Source: Deinococcus apachensis DSM 19763
Lineage (GTDB): Bacteria; Deinococcota; Deinococci; Deinococcales; Deinococcaceae
Length of the DNA stretch: 64,000 nucleotides
Assembly (NCBI RefSeq): GCF_000381345.1
Contig: NZ_KB906398.1
Coordinates: 434,001 to 498,000, forward strand
Direction of reading: 5' to 3'
Shown piece by piece: positions 51,840 to 63,953 of the stretch; position 1 is the stretch's first letter, and each line of letters opens with the position of its first letter. Below the pieces are notes generated by a model that saw nothing but the letters and a program-made list of their open reading frames with translations, made no database searches and was not told the DNA's origin. A program made the translations under genes and the position numbers.

Positions 51840-52693
51840 GCCGGGCCCGCCGCACCGGGGACACCCGCAGTGTCTCCGAGCTGCTGGGCGCGACGCTGGG
51901 CACGGCCCGGCTGGCGAAGGGCGTGCAGCGGGCCCGCGCGATCCTCGCCTGGCCTCAGGCGGTGGGGCCGGAGATCGCGCGGATGACCCGGCCGCGCTCG
52001 CAGCAGGGCGGGACCCTGTTCGTGGAGGTCCGCGACAGCGCCACCGCGCACCACCTCACCCTTCAGCGCCACCATTTCCTGAAGAGCCTGAATGCCCTGC
52101 TGGGCGAGGAGCGGGTGACCGAGATCCGCTTCAGCGTGGGCAGCGTCCGCGCGCCCGCGCCCGCCCCGCGGTTGAGCCCGCTGCCCGCCCCCGACCGTGC
52201 CCGCGCGCAGGACCTGGTGCGGAACGTGGACGGCGACCTGAAGGACGTGGCGCTGAGGGCTGCCGAGGCGATCACCCGCGCCCGCAAGTGGCGCGAGGCC
52301 CAGGGCTGGCGCCCCTGCCCGGTCTGCGGGGAGGCGAGCAAGGAGCAGCCCTGCCGCGCCTGCGCCCTCACGCTGGAGGACCCCAACGTGCGGCGGGCAG
52401 CCCGGGGCCTCACCCGCGCACCCGAGCGCCTGGCCGCCCTGCCCGCGGGGCTGGGGGACAGCGGGGCGAATGCTGCCCGGTATATCGCCCTGGGCCTGCT
52501 CGGCGAGCAGCTCGACCTCCTCGCGCTCGAATGCGTCCGCAGCGGCGGCGAGGAGGGCTACCGCGCCTTCCTTGCCCAGCAGGCCGAGGTGTTCCTCTCG
52601 CTGACGCACCGCAGGCCCCGCAGCGCCCTGAGGCGCGAGGACCGCTCAGCCCTGCCCGAGCGGGTGCGGCACGTGCTGGGGGCGGGTCGGTAG
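51836..52693 (+). CDS. DciA-like (DUF721) protein with C-terminal zinc motif
   Basis: Protein of 285 residues. Residues 15-105 match DUF721/DciA: LLGATLGTARLAKGVQRARAI, WPQAVGPEIA, GGTLFVEVRDSATAHHLTLQ and HFLKSLNALLGEERV. DciA is the ancestral loader of the replicative helicase DnaB. Usual DciA is about 100-160 residues; here about 180 extra residues follow, with a four-cysteine site CPVCGEASKEQPCRAC near 158-173 and a helical C-terminal part. It starts by GTGA overlap with recF, so the two are co-translated. Role of the extension is unknown. Confidence 0.85.
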   Translation: MSRARRTGDTRSVSELLGATLGTARLAKGVQRARAILAWPQAVGPEIARMTRPRSQQGGTLFVEVRDSATAHHLTLQRHHFLKSLNALLGEERVTEIRFSVGSVRAPAPAPRLSPLPAPDRARAQDLVRNVDGDLKDVALRAAEAITRARKWREAQGWRPCPVCGEASKEQPCRACALTLEDPNVRRAARGLTRAPERLAALPAGLGDSGANAARYIALGLLGEQLDLLALECVRSGGEEGYRAFLAQQAEVFLSLTHRRPRSALRREDRSALPERVRHVLGAGR

Positions 52694-52696
52694 GCC

Positions 52697-53893
52697 TCAG
52701 CCCGCCCGCGTCACCGCCAGCACCTTGAAGCCCCCCTCGCGCCGCAACTCACGCACCTCGCCGAGGGCGCGCAGCGGCAACTCGTAGGGCAGGGGCTCGT
52801 TGGCGACGAGGTAGAGGGTGCCGCCCGGATTCAGGCGCCGCCCCGCCGCCGCGATGAATTCGCGCGCCACATCGAGCACCACGCCACGCCCGACGTGAAA
52901 GGGCGGGTTGGTGAGAATCACGTCGAAGGTTCGCTCGCCCAGCGCGGCGTCCACGTCGCTGTGGAAAACGTCCGCGGTCAACCCGCTGGCGGCGAGCGTC
53001 GCCCGCGCGCTGCGGACACTCTGGAGGTCGCCGTCCACCAGCGTGACCTCCGCGCCCCGGCGGGCGGCCCAGGCCCCGATCAGGCCGGTGCCGCAGCCCA
53101 GGTCGAGCACCCGCTTGCCGCTCAGGTCCGGGTTCTCGAGCGTCCCCAGGAGGATGGAGGTGGCCTTGTCCGGCCGGGCGGCACTGAACACGCCCGCCAG
53201 GCCCACCACCCGCACGCCGAACGCCTCGTAGCCCTCCGGCTCGGGGTAGGCCGGGGTGGGGCCGGGGCGGCGCACGAGCTTCGCCACCCGCATCCCCCCG
53301 TCGCGGGCGATGGTCTCCCCCGTGCCGAAGGCCTTTGCGGCGGCGCGCACGTACCGGTCGAAGCCCTTGTCCCGGTCCCCGGCCAGGTACAGGGTTCCGC
53401 CCGGCGGCGTGCAGGCGTGCGCCCAGGCGACCTGCGCGAGGGCATAGGCGTTACCCCGGTCCCCGGCCAGCACGAGCGCCACCGTCCGCGCCCGCTCGGG
53501 CCAGTGCTCCCGCAGGTCGTCCCCGGGCACCGCCGCCCCGGTGTCGAGCCCGGCCGCGTTCAGCACCGTCAGGGCCGCCGCCGACCCCTCCACCGCGCGC
53601 AGGGTCACACCGGGCAGGCGGCCCAGCAGGCCGCCCATTGCCGCCAGGTCGAGCACCTCGCCGCGCACCCGGTCCTTCCGCAGGGTCTGGGCGAGCAGGG
53701 CCTGCGCTGCGTCCACCCCGGGAAAACCGCGGACCCCCGGCTTGGTCAGGGCGTGCAGGTCTTCCAGGCGGGGGGGAAGCTGGGCGGGCCGCACGCCGAA
53801 GTATCCGCCCTCCCCGGCCGGGTCCGGCCCCCCCGGCGCGGGTGCGCGGGCCGGACGATTCAGTCTGATCTTCTGCTTGCTCCTGCCAGTCAC
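52697..53893 (-). CDS. RsmC-like rRNA (guanine-N2) methyltransferase
   Basis: Protein of 398 residues. C-terminal domain: GLAGVFSAARPDKATSILL, VLDLGCGTGLIGAWAARRGA (SAM motif I) and VILTNPPFHVGRGV (motif IV NPPF, for base methylation on an exocyclic amine), typical of RsmC/RlmG enzymes acting on 16S or 23S rRNA guanine. The N-terminal half (LAMLGGLLGRL-type region around residues 80-200) is a degenerate copy of the same fold, also typical of RsmC. The first 40 residues are Pro/Arg-rich. It converges with the DciA gene. Confidence 0.87.
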   Translation of the reverse strand: MTGRSKQKIRLNRPARAPAPGGPDPAGEGGYFGVRPAQLPPRLEDLHALTKPGVRGFPGVDAAQALLAQTLRKDRVRGEVLDLAAMGGLLGRLPGVTLRAVEGSAAALTVLNAAGLDTGAAVPGDDLREHWPERARTVALVLAGDRGNAYALAQVAWAHACTPPGGTLYLAGDRDKGFDRYVRAAAKAFGTGETIARDGGMRVAKLVRRPGPTPAYPEPEGYEAFGVRVVGLAGVFSAARPDKATSILLGTLENPDLSGKRVLDLGCGTGLIGAWAARRGAEVTLVDGDLQSVRSARATLAASGLTADVFHSDVDAALGERTFDVILTNPPFHVGRGVVLDVAREFIAAAGRRLNPGGTLYLVANEPLPYELPLRALGEVRELRREGGFKVLAVTRAG

Positions 53894-54042
53894 GCCCCAC
53901 CGTCTATCACAGGGCCGGGGAGCGGGTGAGAGGCGGCTCCACGCGCCTCACCCCCGCGGGAGTACCGTAGGGTTGGTCACAGTCGATGCCCAGGTCGTCC
54001 GGCCCGGCAGGAGGCTCACCTGCCGCTGGAAATGGAGGCGCT

Positions 54043-55170
54043 ATGCACTGGTTCCCGCCCCGACAGTTCCGTCGCAGCCTGCCGCTCGCCGTCCTCGTCA
54101 CTGCGGGCCTGCTTACGGGGTGTACCCGGACGGTCACCCAGATCGCCCTGCCCCAGGTCGTCGCCACCGGGCTCAACGGGCCGCAGGGCGTGCTCGTGAC
54201 CGGGGACGGCACACTGTGGGTGACCGACGACGGCGTGGGGGGCACGACGACGTTCACGGCCGCGAACGGTCAGGGCGGAACCCTCGAGGGCAACTACGGC
54301 CCCAGCGCCCGAGTGATCCGCGTGACTCCGGACGGCACCCAGAGTGTGGTCGCTTCCACCCTCTCGGTCAACGTGCCCGGGATCGGCCCCAGCGGCGGGG
54401 GCAAGATCGCCGTGATCGGCAGCAACGTGTATATCGGGAACGCCGTCTGGAACGCCGGGTTCTCCGTCCCGCGTCCCGCGCAGGCCTCGGCGGTGCTGCG
54501 GATCGACGGGAGCGCGGCCACCGAGGTCGCCAACACCTTCGCCTTCGAGGCGGCCAACAACCCGGACAAGGTGCCCGAGAACCAGGGCGGCATCGACTCG
54601 CACACCTACGGGCTGGCCGCCGGGCCGGACGGACAGCTCTACGTCGCGGACGCCGGGGGCAACGACGTGCTGAAGGTCAACCCGTCCACCGGCCAGATCA
54701 GCCTGGTCGCCTCGCTGGCAGGCCGCACCGGGACGGGGCCGCAGTCGGTGCCCACCGGGATCGCCTTTGACAATGACGGAACGATGTACGTCTCGCTCCT
54801 GAGTGGCGGGCCCTTCCCCAGCGGGGCGGCGAAGGTCGTCAAGATCACGGGCGGGACGGTGAGCGACTTCGCCACCGGGATGACCATGCTGACCGACGTG
54901 GAGCGCGGGCCCGACGGCAACCTGTACGCGGTCTCGTTCGGGCGCTTCGATCCGGCGGCTGGCCCAGTTCCCTTCGTGGCGAACGTGGGGTCGGTGATCC
55001 GTCTCAAGGCCAACGGCGACAAGGAAACCGTTCTGAACGGCCTGAGCTACCCCACCTCCATCGCCTTCAATGCCGCCGGGGACGCTTACGTGGCCGAGAA
55101 CGGCATCGGCCTGCCGGGCAGCGGTCGGGTCGTGCGCTACCCGGCCCTCACGGAGTACCCGGCGCAGTAG
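54043..55170 (+). CDS. ScyD/ScyE family beta-propeller lipoprotein
   Basis: Protein of 375 residues with a lipoprotein signal ending at LLTGC. The mature part has NHL-like repeats: VLVTGDGTLWVTDDGVGG, RIDGSAATEVANTFAFEAANNP, SHTYGLAAGPDGQLYVADAGGNDVLKV, GIAFDNDGTMYVSLLSGG and DVERGPDGNLYAVSFG, the ScyD/ScyE pattern known from cyanobacterial scytonemin clusters and widespread in Actinobacteria and Deinococcus. It may bind a small molecule or polysaccharide outside the cell. ATG 54043 follows GGAGG; the frame extends upstream without a ribosome-binding site. Confidence 0.87.
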   Translation: MHWFPPRQFRRSLPLAVLVTAGLLTGCTRTVTQIALPQVVATGLNGPQGVLVTGDGTLWVTDDGVGGTTTFTAANGQGGTLEGNYGPSARVIRVTPDGTQSVVASTLSVNVPGIGPSGGGKIAVIGSNVYIGNAVWNAGFSVPRPAQASAVLRIDGSAATEVANTFAFEAANNPDKVPENQGGIDSHTYGLAAGPDGQLYVADAGGNDVLKVNPSTGQISLVASLAGRTGTGPQSVPTGIAFDNDGTMYVSLLSGGPFPSGAAKVVKITGGTVSDFATGMTMLTDVERGPDGNLYAVSFGRFDPAAGPVPFVANVGSVIRLKANGDKETVLNGLSYPTSIAFNAAGDAYVAENGIGLPGSGRVVRYPALTEYPAQ

Positions 55171-55217
55171 GCGGGCGGAGGGCGGGAGCATGGGGGCGAG
55201 GCTGCTACCTTGCCCCC

Positions 55218-55892
<675 letters not shown>

Positions 55893-56063
55893 AGGCACGT
55901 TTATCCCCCGCTCCCCGGCCCCGAGTTGTCTCACATCCCGCAGAGTCGGCGGGCGGGCCAGGCCACAGTGAACCCATCTGTGCGGAAGGACCGCCTTGCG
56001 ACGGGCAGGACGGCTTTCCGTGCCCACGTCGTGCCGGGAACATGGCCGACGAAGGAGGCGCCC

Positions 56064-56282
56064 ATGAACCGCAACCTTGCCAACCTGCTGACGCTTGCCG
56101 GAATTGCCTCGATCCTGGGCTCCATCGTCATCTGGTCCACCCAGGGCGGGCGGGGCAGCACCGCCGAGGACCGCGCACACGGCGAACGCTTCGGCATCTT
56201 CGTCGGGCTGTGGGCGCCGACCTTCTTCATCCTCGCCAACCGCTACAACCGCGCCGCCCTGGAGGATCGGGAGACGGTATAA
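56064..56282 (+). CDS. Small two-span membrane protein
   Basis: Protein of 72 residues. Two hydrophobic helices, LANLLTLAGIASILGSIVIW and GIFVGLWAPTFFILANRY, are joined by a charged loop GGRGSTAEDRAHGERF. GAAGGAGG precedes the ATG at proper distance, one of the stronger Shine-Dalgarno sites in the window, which supports that it is real. No family is recognised; similar short proteins are common in Deinococcus. It precedes the MOSC gene by 10 nt on the same strand and may be co-transcribed. Confidence 0.7.
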   Translation: MNRNLANLLTLAGIASILGSIVIWSTQGGRGSTAEDRAHGERFGIFVGLWAPTFFILANRYNRAALEDRETV

Positions 56283-56292
56283 CGGGCCGATC

Positions 56293-56841
56293 ATGCGCCT
56301 GAGTGTCAGCGTCGAGGCCGTCTGCCGCAGTGAAGGCCACACCTTCAGCAAGACTGCCGCGCCGGAGATCGAACTCCTCTCGGGCGTGGGTGTGGCGGGC
56401 GACGCGCACGCGGGCGTGACCGTCAAGCATCGCTCGCGGGTCGCCCAGGACCCCCGTCAGCCCAACCTGCGCCAGGTCCACCTGCTCCACGCCGAACTGC
56501 TCGAAGACTTGCAGGCTCAGGGCTTTCGGGTAGGGCCGGGTGATCTGGGCGAGAACGTCACCACGCGTGGCGTGGACCTGCTGGGCCTGCCGGGCGGCAC
56601 GCTGCTCTACCTGGGAGACACGGCGGTGGTGGAGGTCACGGGCCTGCGCAACCCCTGCGCCCAGATCGAGAACTTCCAGCCGGGCCTGCTCGCCGCCGTC
56701 CTGGGCCGCGACGAGCAGGGCAACCTGATTCGCAAGGCGGGCGTCATGGGCGTGGTCCGCCTGGGAGGGGTGGTGCGCCCGGGAGACGCCATCCGGGTGG
56801 ACCTGCCCGAGGAACCGCATCAGCGGCTGGAGCGGGTTTAG
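56293..56841 (+). CDS. MOSC domain protein
   Basis: Protein of 182 residues with a MOSC (molybdenum cofactor sulfurase C-terminal) domain: GVGVAGDAHAG, QVHLLHAELL, GDLGENVTTRG, LYLGDTAVVEVTGLRNPCAQIENF and VMGVVRLGGVVRPGD. The conserved Cys in LRNPCAQIE can carry sulfide or bind molybdopterin. Family members such as YiiM detoxify or reduce N-hydroxylated compounds or handle sulfur. ATG 56293 starts just after the small membrane protein. Its 3' end overlaps the convergent GNAT gene by 4 nt. Confidence 0.87.
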   Translation: MRLSVSVEAVCRSEGHTFSKTAAPEIELLSGVGVAGDAHAGVTVKHRSRVAQDPRQPNLRQVHLLHAELLEDLQAQGFRVGPGDLGENVTTRGVDLLGLPGGTLLYLGDTAVVEVTGLRNPCAQIENFQPGLLAAVLGRDEQGNLIRKAGVMGVVRLGGVVRPGDAIRVDLPEEPHQRLERV

Positions 56842-57656
56842 GAGCCCGCGGGCGGCCTCTCCAGCGCGGTCTGCACCTCAGTCGGGCGGAAGCCCACGCG
56901 CTCGTACAGCCGCTGGGCGTGGTACTCGGGATCGGCCACGATCACCAGAGTCTGCGCCGCCAGATGGTTTTGCGCCCACTCCCCGGCAAAGTGGACGAGG
57001 TGACCGGCCAGGCCGCGCGAGCGCCACCCGGGGTGCGTCTCGACGTTCTGGTAGCGGGTCACCCCTCCGCCCGCGTCGTACACGCCCAGCCCCGCGAGCA
57101 TCTGCTCCTCCAGGAAGGCCCCCAGGTACGCGCCGTGCCCGGCCTCCTGTGACGCCCGCAGCCCCGCCAGCTTCTGCACGGCGAAGGTACGGTAGCCCGC
57201 CTCCTCGAGGGGCCGCTCGTCGGACGCGTTCACCGCGAGGCGCAGGAGGAGGGCGGCGTCCCAGTCGGCGCCCGTTTCCAGGGGCCGCAGGGTCACTTCA
57301 CCCGGCAGGGGCTTGGCGGGGGGGATAGTTCGCCCCGTGGTGAGCACCGTATTCCGGTCGAGGCGGAACCCAGCCGCCTGGAACTCGACCGCCGCGCCCG
57401 CCTCCCCGTCCGTCGTGTCGATCCCGAAGGTGATGTGGGCGGCGCCGGGGTGGGCCTCCCGGAAGCGGGCCAGCCAGTCCTCCAGGCTCCCGGGCCGCGG
57501 CGCCTCGTGCAGCAGCAGAAAATTTCCCCACCAGAAGGTTGGATTCGTCGGCGAGCGGACCATAGTGTAGGCGCCGCAGTCCTCCACCTGGGCGCCTTCC
57601 AGCACCCGCAGGGCGAGGTCGGTGTGGTACCCGAGGGATTGCGGCGTGTGGGGCAT
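56838..57656 (-). CDS. GNAT family N-acetyltransferase
   Basis: Protein of 272 residues. The C-terminal GNAT domain has TRYQNVETHPGWRSRGLAGHLVHF (acetyl-CoA pyrophosphate loop, R-x-x-G-x-A) and LVIVADPEYHAQRLYERVGF. The N-terminal 110 residues (TMVRSPTNPTFWWGNFLLLHEAP) look like a degenerate second GNAT-like unit. Substrate could be an amine or protein; not predictable. It converges with MOSC and is divergent from lepA. Confidence 0.87.
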   Translation of the reverse strand: MPHTPQSLGYHTDLALRVLEGAQVEDCGAYTMVRSPTNPTFWWGNFLLLHEAPRPGSLEDWLARFREAHPGAAHITFGIDTTDGEAGAAVEFQAAGFRLDRNTVLTTGRTIPPAKPLPGEVTLRPLETGADWDAALLLRLAVNASDERPLEEAGYRTFAVQKLAGLRASQEAGHGAYLGAFLEEQMLAGLGVYDAGGGVTRYQNVETHPGWRSRGLAGHLVHFAGEWAQNHLAAQTLVIVADPEYHAQRLYERVGFRPTEVQTALERPPAGS

Positions 57657-57717
57657 GCCCGGAGGGTAGCAGGGCTGCGTCCTATTCCCGCCGGGAGACC
57701 CCCGCTACACTGCCGGG

Positions 57718-59541
<1,824 letters not shown>

Positions 59542-59553
59542 GTAGAGGGAGGA

Positions 59554-59597
59554 CGAACAGCCCTGGCGGTTGTCGGGGCTGTTCGCGTTTGTTTAGG
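59554..59597 (+). terminator. Intrinsic terminator after lepA
   Basis: CGAACAGCCC (59554-59563) and GGGCTGTTCG (59576-59585) form a perfect 10-bp stem, followed by CGTTTGTTT. Confidence 0.88.
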
Positions 59598-59610
59598 CAG
59601 CGCGGATGGA

Positions 59611-60576
59611 TCAGCCGTCGCCCCAGATAGTGCAGACCCGCTCGCTCCCCAAGCCGCTCACGAAAAGCCGCTCCTTGGCGTTGCCCAACAGGCGCTGCGT
59701 CCAGTCCACCTCCCCGCCGTCCGCGAGGAAATACTCGTGTTCATTGGCCTGTCCGTAGAGGTGAAAGCAGAGCCCCGGGTAGTACCTCCGCCCGTGGGTG
59801 CGCCCGGGATCGGGCTGGGCAGTGACGCCTTCAAACGACGCCCGGAGCGAGGCGAGAACCGCCTCCACCTCCCGCTCACGGTCGCGTCCTGAAAAATCGC
59901 TGATGGTCACCCGTAGGGGCACCTCCGACCCGAGGAAGGCGCGCAGGGCCGTGAGATGAACGCGCAGGTGGGTTTCCAGTGCTCCCAGTTCGAAAGTGCT
60001 CCCGCTTCCAGCCCGCCCGGCGCTCACCAGGGCGAAGAGGGCGAAGTGCGCCGAGCGGGTGGGGTCGCCGGAGAACTGGGGCCGGAGCAGGCGGTGGGAG
60101 GCGGCGAGGTGGACGGCCTGCGCTGAGCGCGCGTCCTGCCGCAGGAGTTGCCTCCGCCTCGATGCCGCCTCCAGCGCCAGGACGTTCGTGGCGTCCGAGA
60201 CGACCTCCGTGCCCCGGCTCGTCGTCACTGCCCAGTCCTGATGCACTCCCGCGACGACGGAACTTGTGCCCAGGGGACAGACGGGGGACAGCGCCACCGC
60301 CTCGAAACTGGCGGGCAGGCTTGTCAGGGCCACCCGCTCCCAGTCGAGCAGCCGTGCGGGCGCCACTCCCGACGGGCGGACGAAGCGGTCCCGCTCGTAC
60401 TGGGCGAGCACCTGCGCGGGCGTGCGGTCCGCGGCCCGGCGGCGGGACATCTCCAGCAGCAGGGAGGCCAGGTCGGCGGGCGTGAGGCGCTCGGCCAGCA
60501 AGGCAGCCAGCCCCGGCACCCCCGTCTCACGTTCGATCCGCTCGGTGATGCGGCTGGCCAGTTCGGGGGCTCCCAT
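59611..60576 (-). CDS. Unknown protein, possibly class II aaRS-like fold (HisRS/HisZ paralogue)
   Basis: Protein of 321 residues with no assignable family from memory. Conserved-looking segments: AVALSPVCPLGTSSVVAGVHQDW, SDATNVLALEAASRRRQ, HLAASHRLLRPQF, HFALFALVSAGR, HGRRYYPGLCFHLYG and ADGGEVDWTQRLLGNAKERL followed by FVSGLGSERV. RYYPGLCF, the Asp-Gly-Gly strand and the terminal GLGSER resemble the YYTG, DGGR and GLGxxR motifs of HisRS/HisZ, so a catalytically altered class II core is possible. It is inference. The gene stands alone after the lepA terminator. Confidence 0.7.
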   Translation of the reverse strand: MGAPELASRITERIERETGVPGLAALLAERLTPADLASLLLEMSRRRAADRTPAQVLAQYERDRFVRPSGVAPARLLDWERVALTSLPASFEAVALSPVCPLGTSSVVAGVHQDWAVTTSRGTEVVSDATNVLALEAASRRRQLLRQDARSAQAVHLAASHRLLRPQFSGDPTRSAHFALFALVSAGRAGSGSTFELGALETHLRVHLTALRAFLGSEVPLRVTISDFSGRDREREVEAVLASLRASFEGVTAQPDPGRTHGRRYYPGLCFHLYGQANEHEYFLADGGEVDWTQRLLGNAKERLFVSGLGSERVCTIWGDG

Positions 60577-60728
60577 CCCGGGAGTTTAGCGGCGTGTGTG
60601 GTCCGGCTCATCCTCGCGGACCTCCCATTTAAACCCGGGTTAGGGCAGGCACCGACGCCTCCTCATCCCGGCTGCCTAGCGTGTGAGAAACCCTCCGTCC
60701 CCCTCACCCGCCCGAAAGGACGTCCGCC

Positions 60729-61709
60729 ATGACCCAGCCCTTCGAGTCGCACCCCGACCGCCCCCTCACCAAGAGCGTCGAGCAGATTCGCCCGCCCGGC
60801 CCCCCCGTCTCGACCTTCGGCGGCACGCAGGTGCTGCGGCCCGACGTGGTGCGGGTGCGGCTGCCGCTGGTGAATGTCTACCTGCTGGGCCTGCCCGGTG
60901 AGGACTGGGTGCTGGTGGACGCGGGCATGCCGATGACGGCGGGACTGATCCGCGCGGCGGCGGACAAATACCACGCGGGCAGGCCGCCCTCCGCCATCGT
61001 GCTGACGCACGGGCACCTTGACCATATCGGGGCGCTGCACGAGTTGCTCGCCGAGTGGCAGGTGCCCGTCTACGCCCATCCACTGGAGCTGCCCCACCTC
61101 ACCGGGCAGGTCGCCTATCCCTTCCCCGACCCGACGGTGGGCGGCGTGATGAGTATGCTCTCGCCCGCCTTCGTACCCGGCCCCTTCGACTTCCGGCCTC
61201 ACGTGCGTGCGCTCCCCTCGGCGGGAGAAGTCCCCTTCCTCCCCGGCTGGCGCTGGCTGCACACGCCGGGCCACAGCGTGGGGCACGTGTCGCTGTGGCG
61301 CGACTCGGACCGCACGCTGATCGCCGGGGACGCCTTCGTGACGACCAAGCAGGAGTCCGCGGTGGGGGCGCTGACCCTGCAACCGACCGTCGTTCACCGC
61401 CCGCCCGCGTACTACACACCGAACTGGGACGCGGCGCGGGAATCGGTGCGCCTCCTTGCGGCGCTGAATCCCGCCCTGGCCGCCACCGGGCACGGCCACC
61501 CGATGACCGAGGAGCAGATGGACCTGAACCTCCAGCGCCTGGCCCGCAACTTCGACGACGCGGCGCGGCCCCTGCGCGGGTGGTATCTGAACCGACCGGT
61601 GCCGGTCGCGCTCCCGCAGGCGGGGACACCCGATCCCCTCAAGCGGATCGTTCTGGGCGCGCTCGCCGCCGTCGGCGTCTTCCTGTTGCTGGACCGCGTG
61701 CGGCGCTGA
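60729..61709 (+). CDS. MBL-fold metallo-hydrolase with C-terminal membrane anchor
   Basis: Protein of 326 residues. The metal site is LTHGHLDHIG (H-x-H-x-D-H), with HTPGHSVGHVSLW, IAGDAFVTT and a late His in ATGHGHPM. Before it, VLVDAGMPMT is the usual entry strand. The last 25 residues (RIVLGALAAVGVFLLLDRVRR) form one transmembrane helix, giving a tail-anchored hydrolase. Lactonase, glyoxalase II or phosphodiesterase roles are all possible. ATG 60729 is preceded by GAAAGGACG. An intrinsic terminator lies about 40 nt after the stop. Confidence 0.88.
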   Translation: MTQPFESHPDRPLTKSVEQIRPPGPPVSTFGGTQVLRPDVVRVRLPLVNVYLLGLPGEDWVLVDAGMPMTAGLIRAAADKYHAGRPPSAIVLTHGHLDHIGALHELLAEWQVPVYAHPLELPHLTGQVAYPFPDPTVGGVMSMLSPAFVPGPFDFRPHVRALPSAGEVPFLPGWRWLHTPGHSVGHVSLWRDSDRTLIAGDAFVTTKQESAVGALTLQPTVVHRPPAYYTPNWDAARESVRLLAALNPALAATGHGHPMTEEQMDLNLQRLARNFDDAARPLRGWYLNRPVPVALPQAGTPDPLKRIVLGALAAVGVFLLLDRVRR

Positions 61710-61749
61710 TTCCATGTCATCGGGCCGCCTCCGCGGTTAAGAGGCAGAA

Positions 61750-61790
61750 GGGGGAGCACGGCAGAGGGCAGCCGTCTCCCCCTTGTCCTG
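61750..61790 (+). terminator. Terminator after MBL hydrolase
   Basis: GGGGGAG (61750-61756) pairs with CTCCCCC (61776-61782) and inner ACGGC with GCCGT, separated by a one-base bulge, followed by TTGTCCTGT. Confidence 0.75.
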
Positions 61791-61809
61791 TGGCGAGGAG
61801 GAACCGTCA

Positions 61810-61881
61810 TGGCCACCAGCCCCTCCAGCACGCCTCTTTGCTGGCGCGCTCTGTCGCCGCGGGTGTGGGGTTTCTGTTAGA
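61810..61881 (+). other. Possible 23-residue mini-ORF with strong ribosome-binding site
   Basis: ATG 61810 is preceded at 6 nt by GAGGAGGAA (61795-61803), the strongest Shine-Dalgarno in the neighbourhood, and opens MATSPSSTPLCWRALSPRV plus four codons, then stops at 61879-61881. It lies between a terminator and the promoter of the kinase gene. It may be a leader peptide, a small gene or chance. Confidence 0.25.
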
Positions 61882-61904
61882 AGCCGCCTCCTACACTCCG
61901 GGAC

Positions 61905-63559
<1,655 letters not shown>

Positions 63560-63582
63560 CAAGGCAGAGTGGAAAGGTCAGG

Positions 63583-63618
63583 GGCAGCCATAAAAGCTGC
63601 CTCTTCGCCTTTTTGAGG
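63583..63618 (+). terminator. Terminator after two-component system
   Basis: GGCAGC (63583-63588) pairs with GCTGCC (63596-63601), loop CATAAAA, then CTCTTCGCCTTTTT. Confidence 0.75.
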
Positions 63619-63670
63619 TGCAGGCCGCCCATCTGGGAACCCAAGCAGCGTCCCCGCCGACAGTTCAAGG

Positions 63671-63835
63671 GTGAGCGAACTGCGGGTATCCCTGCGCGTC
63701 GTCCTCGAGGTTGACGACCCCCGTCAGGTGCATGTTTTCGAGGAATGGACCCAGAGTTCGGGACTGGACGTTGGCGGCCCGAAAGACGAGGGCTGTGGAT
63801 GCTGCGTCAACATCTGCCAGTTCTCCGTTCCGTAA
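63671..63835 (+). CDS. Small cysteine-rich protein, unknown
   Basis: A 54-codon frame starting GTG 63671 and reading SELRVSLRVVLEVDDPRQ, then HVFEEWTQSSGLDVGG, then the cysteine cluster EGCGCCVNICQF (C-x-C-C-x3-C) and a stop. Amino acid composition and strand-loop pattern are coherent, more so than the overlapping frames. A short AAGG stands just before the GTG. The cluster could bind metal or form disulfides. I know no family with it. Confidence 0.5.
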   Translation: MSELRVSLRVVLEVDDPRQVHVFEEWTQSSGLDVGGPKDEGCGCCVNICQFSVP

Positions 63836-63953
63836 GACGGGGCTTCACACCTCGACAGGCTGCTCAGAGAAGTGGGCGCCGGGTTCAGGATCTTGAGGAC
63901 ACGCCCTAGCCCGGCCTCTCCCCTCCCCCACCCTGGCCCTGTACCCTCAGCCC

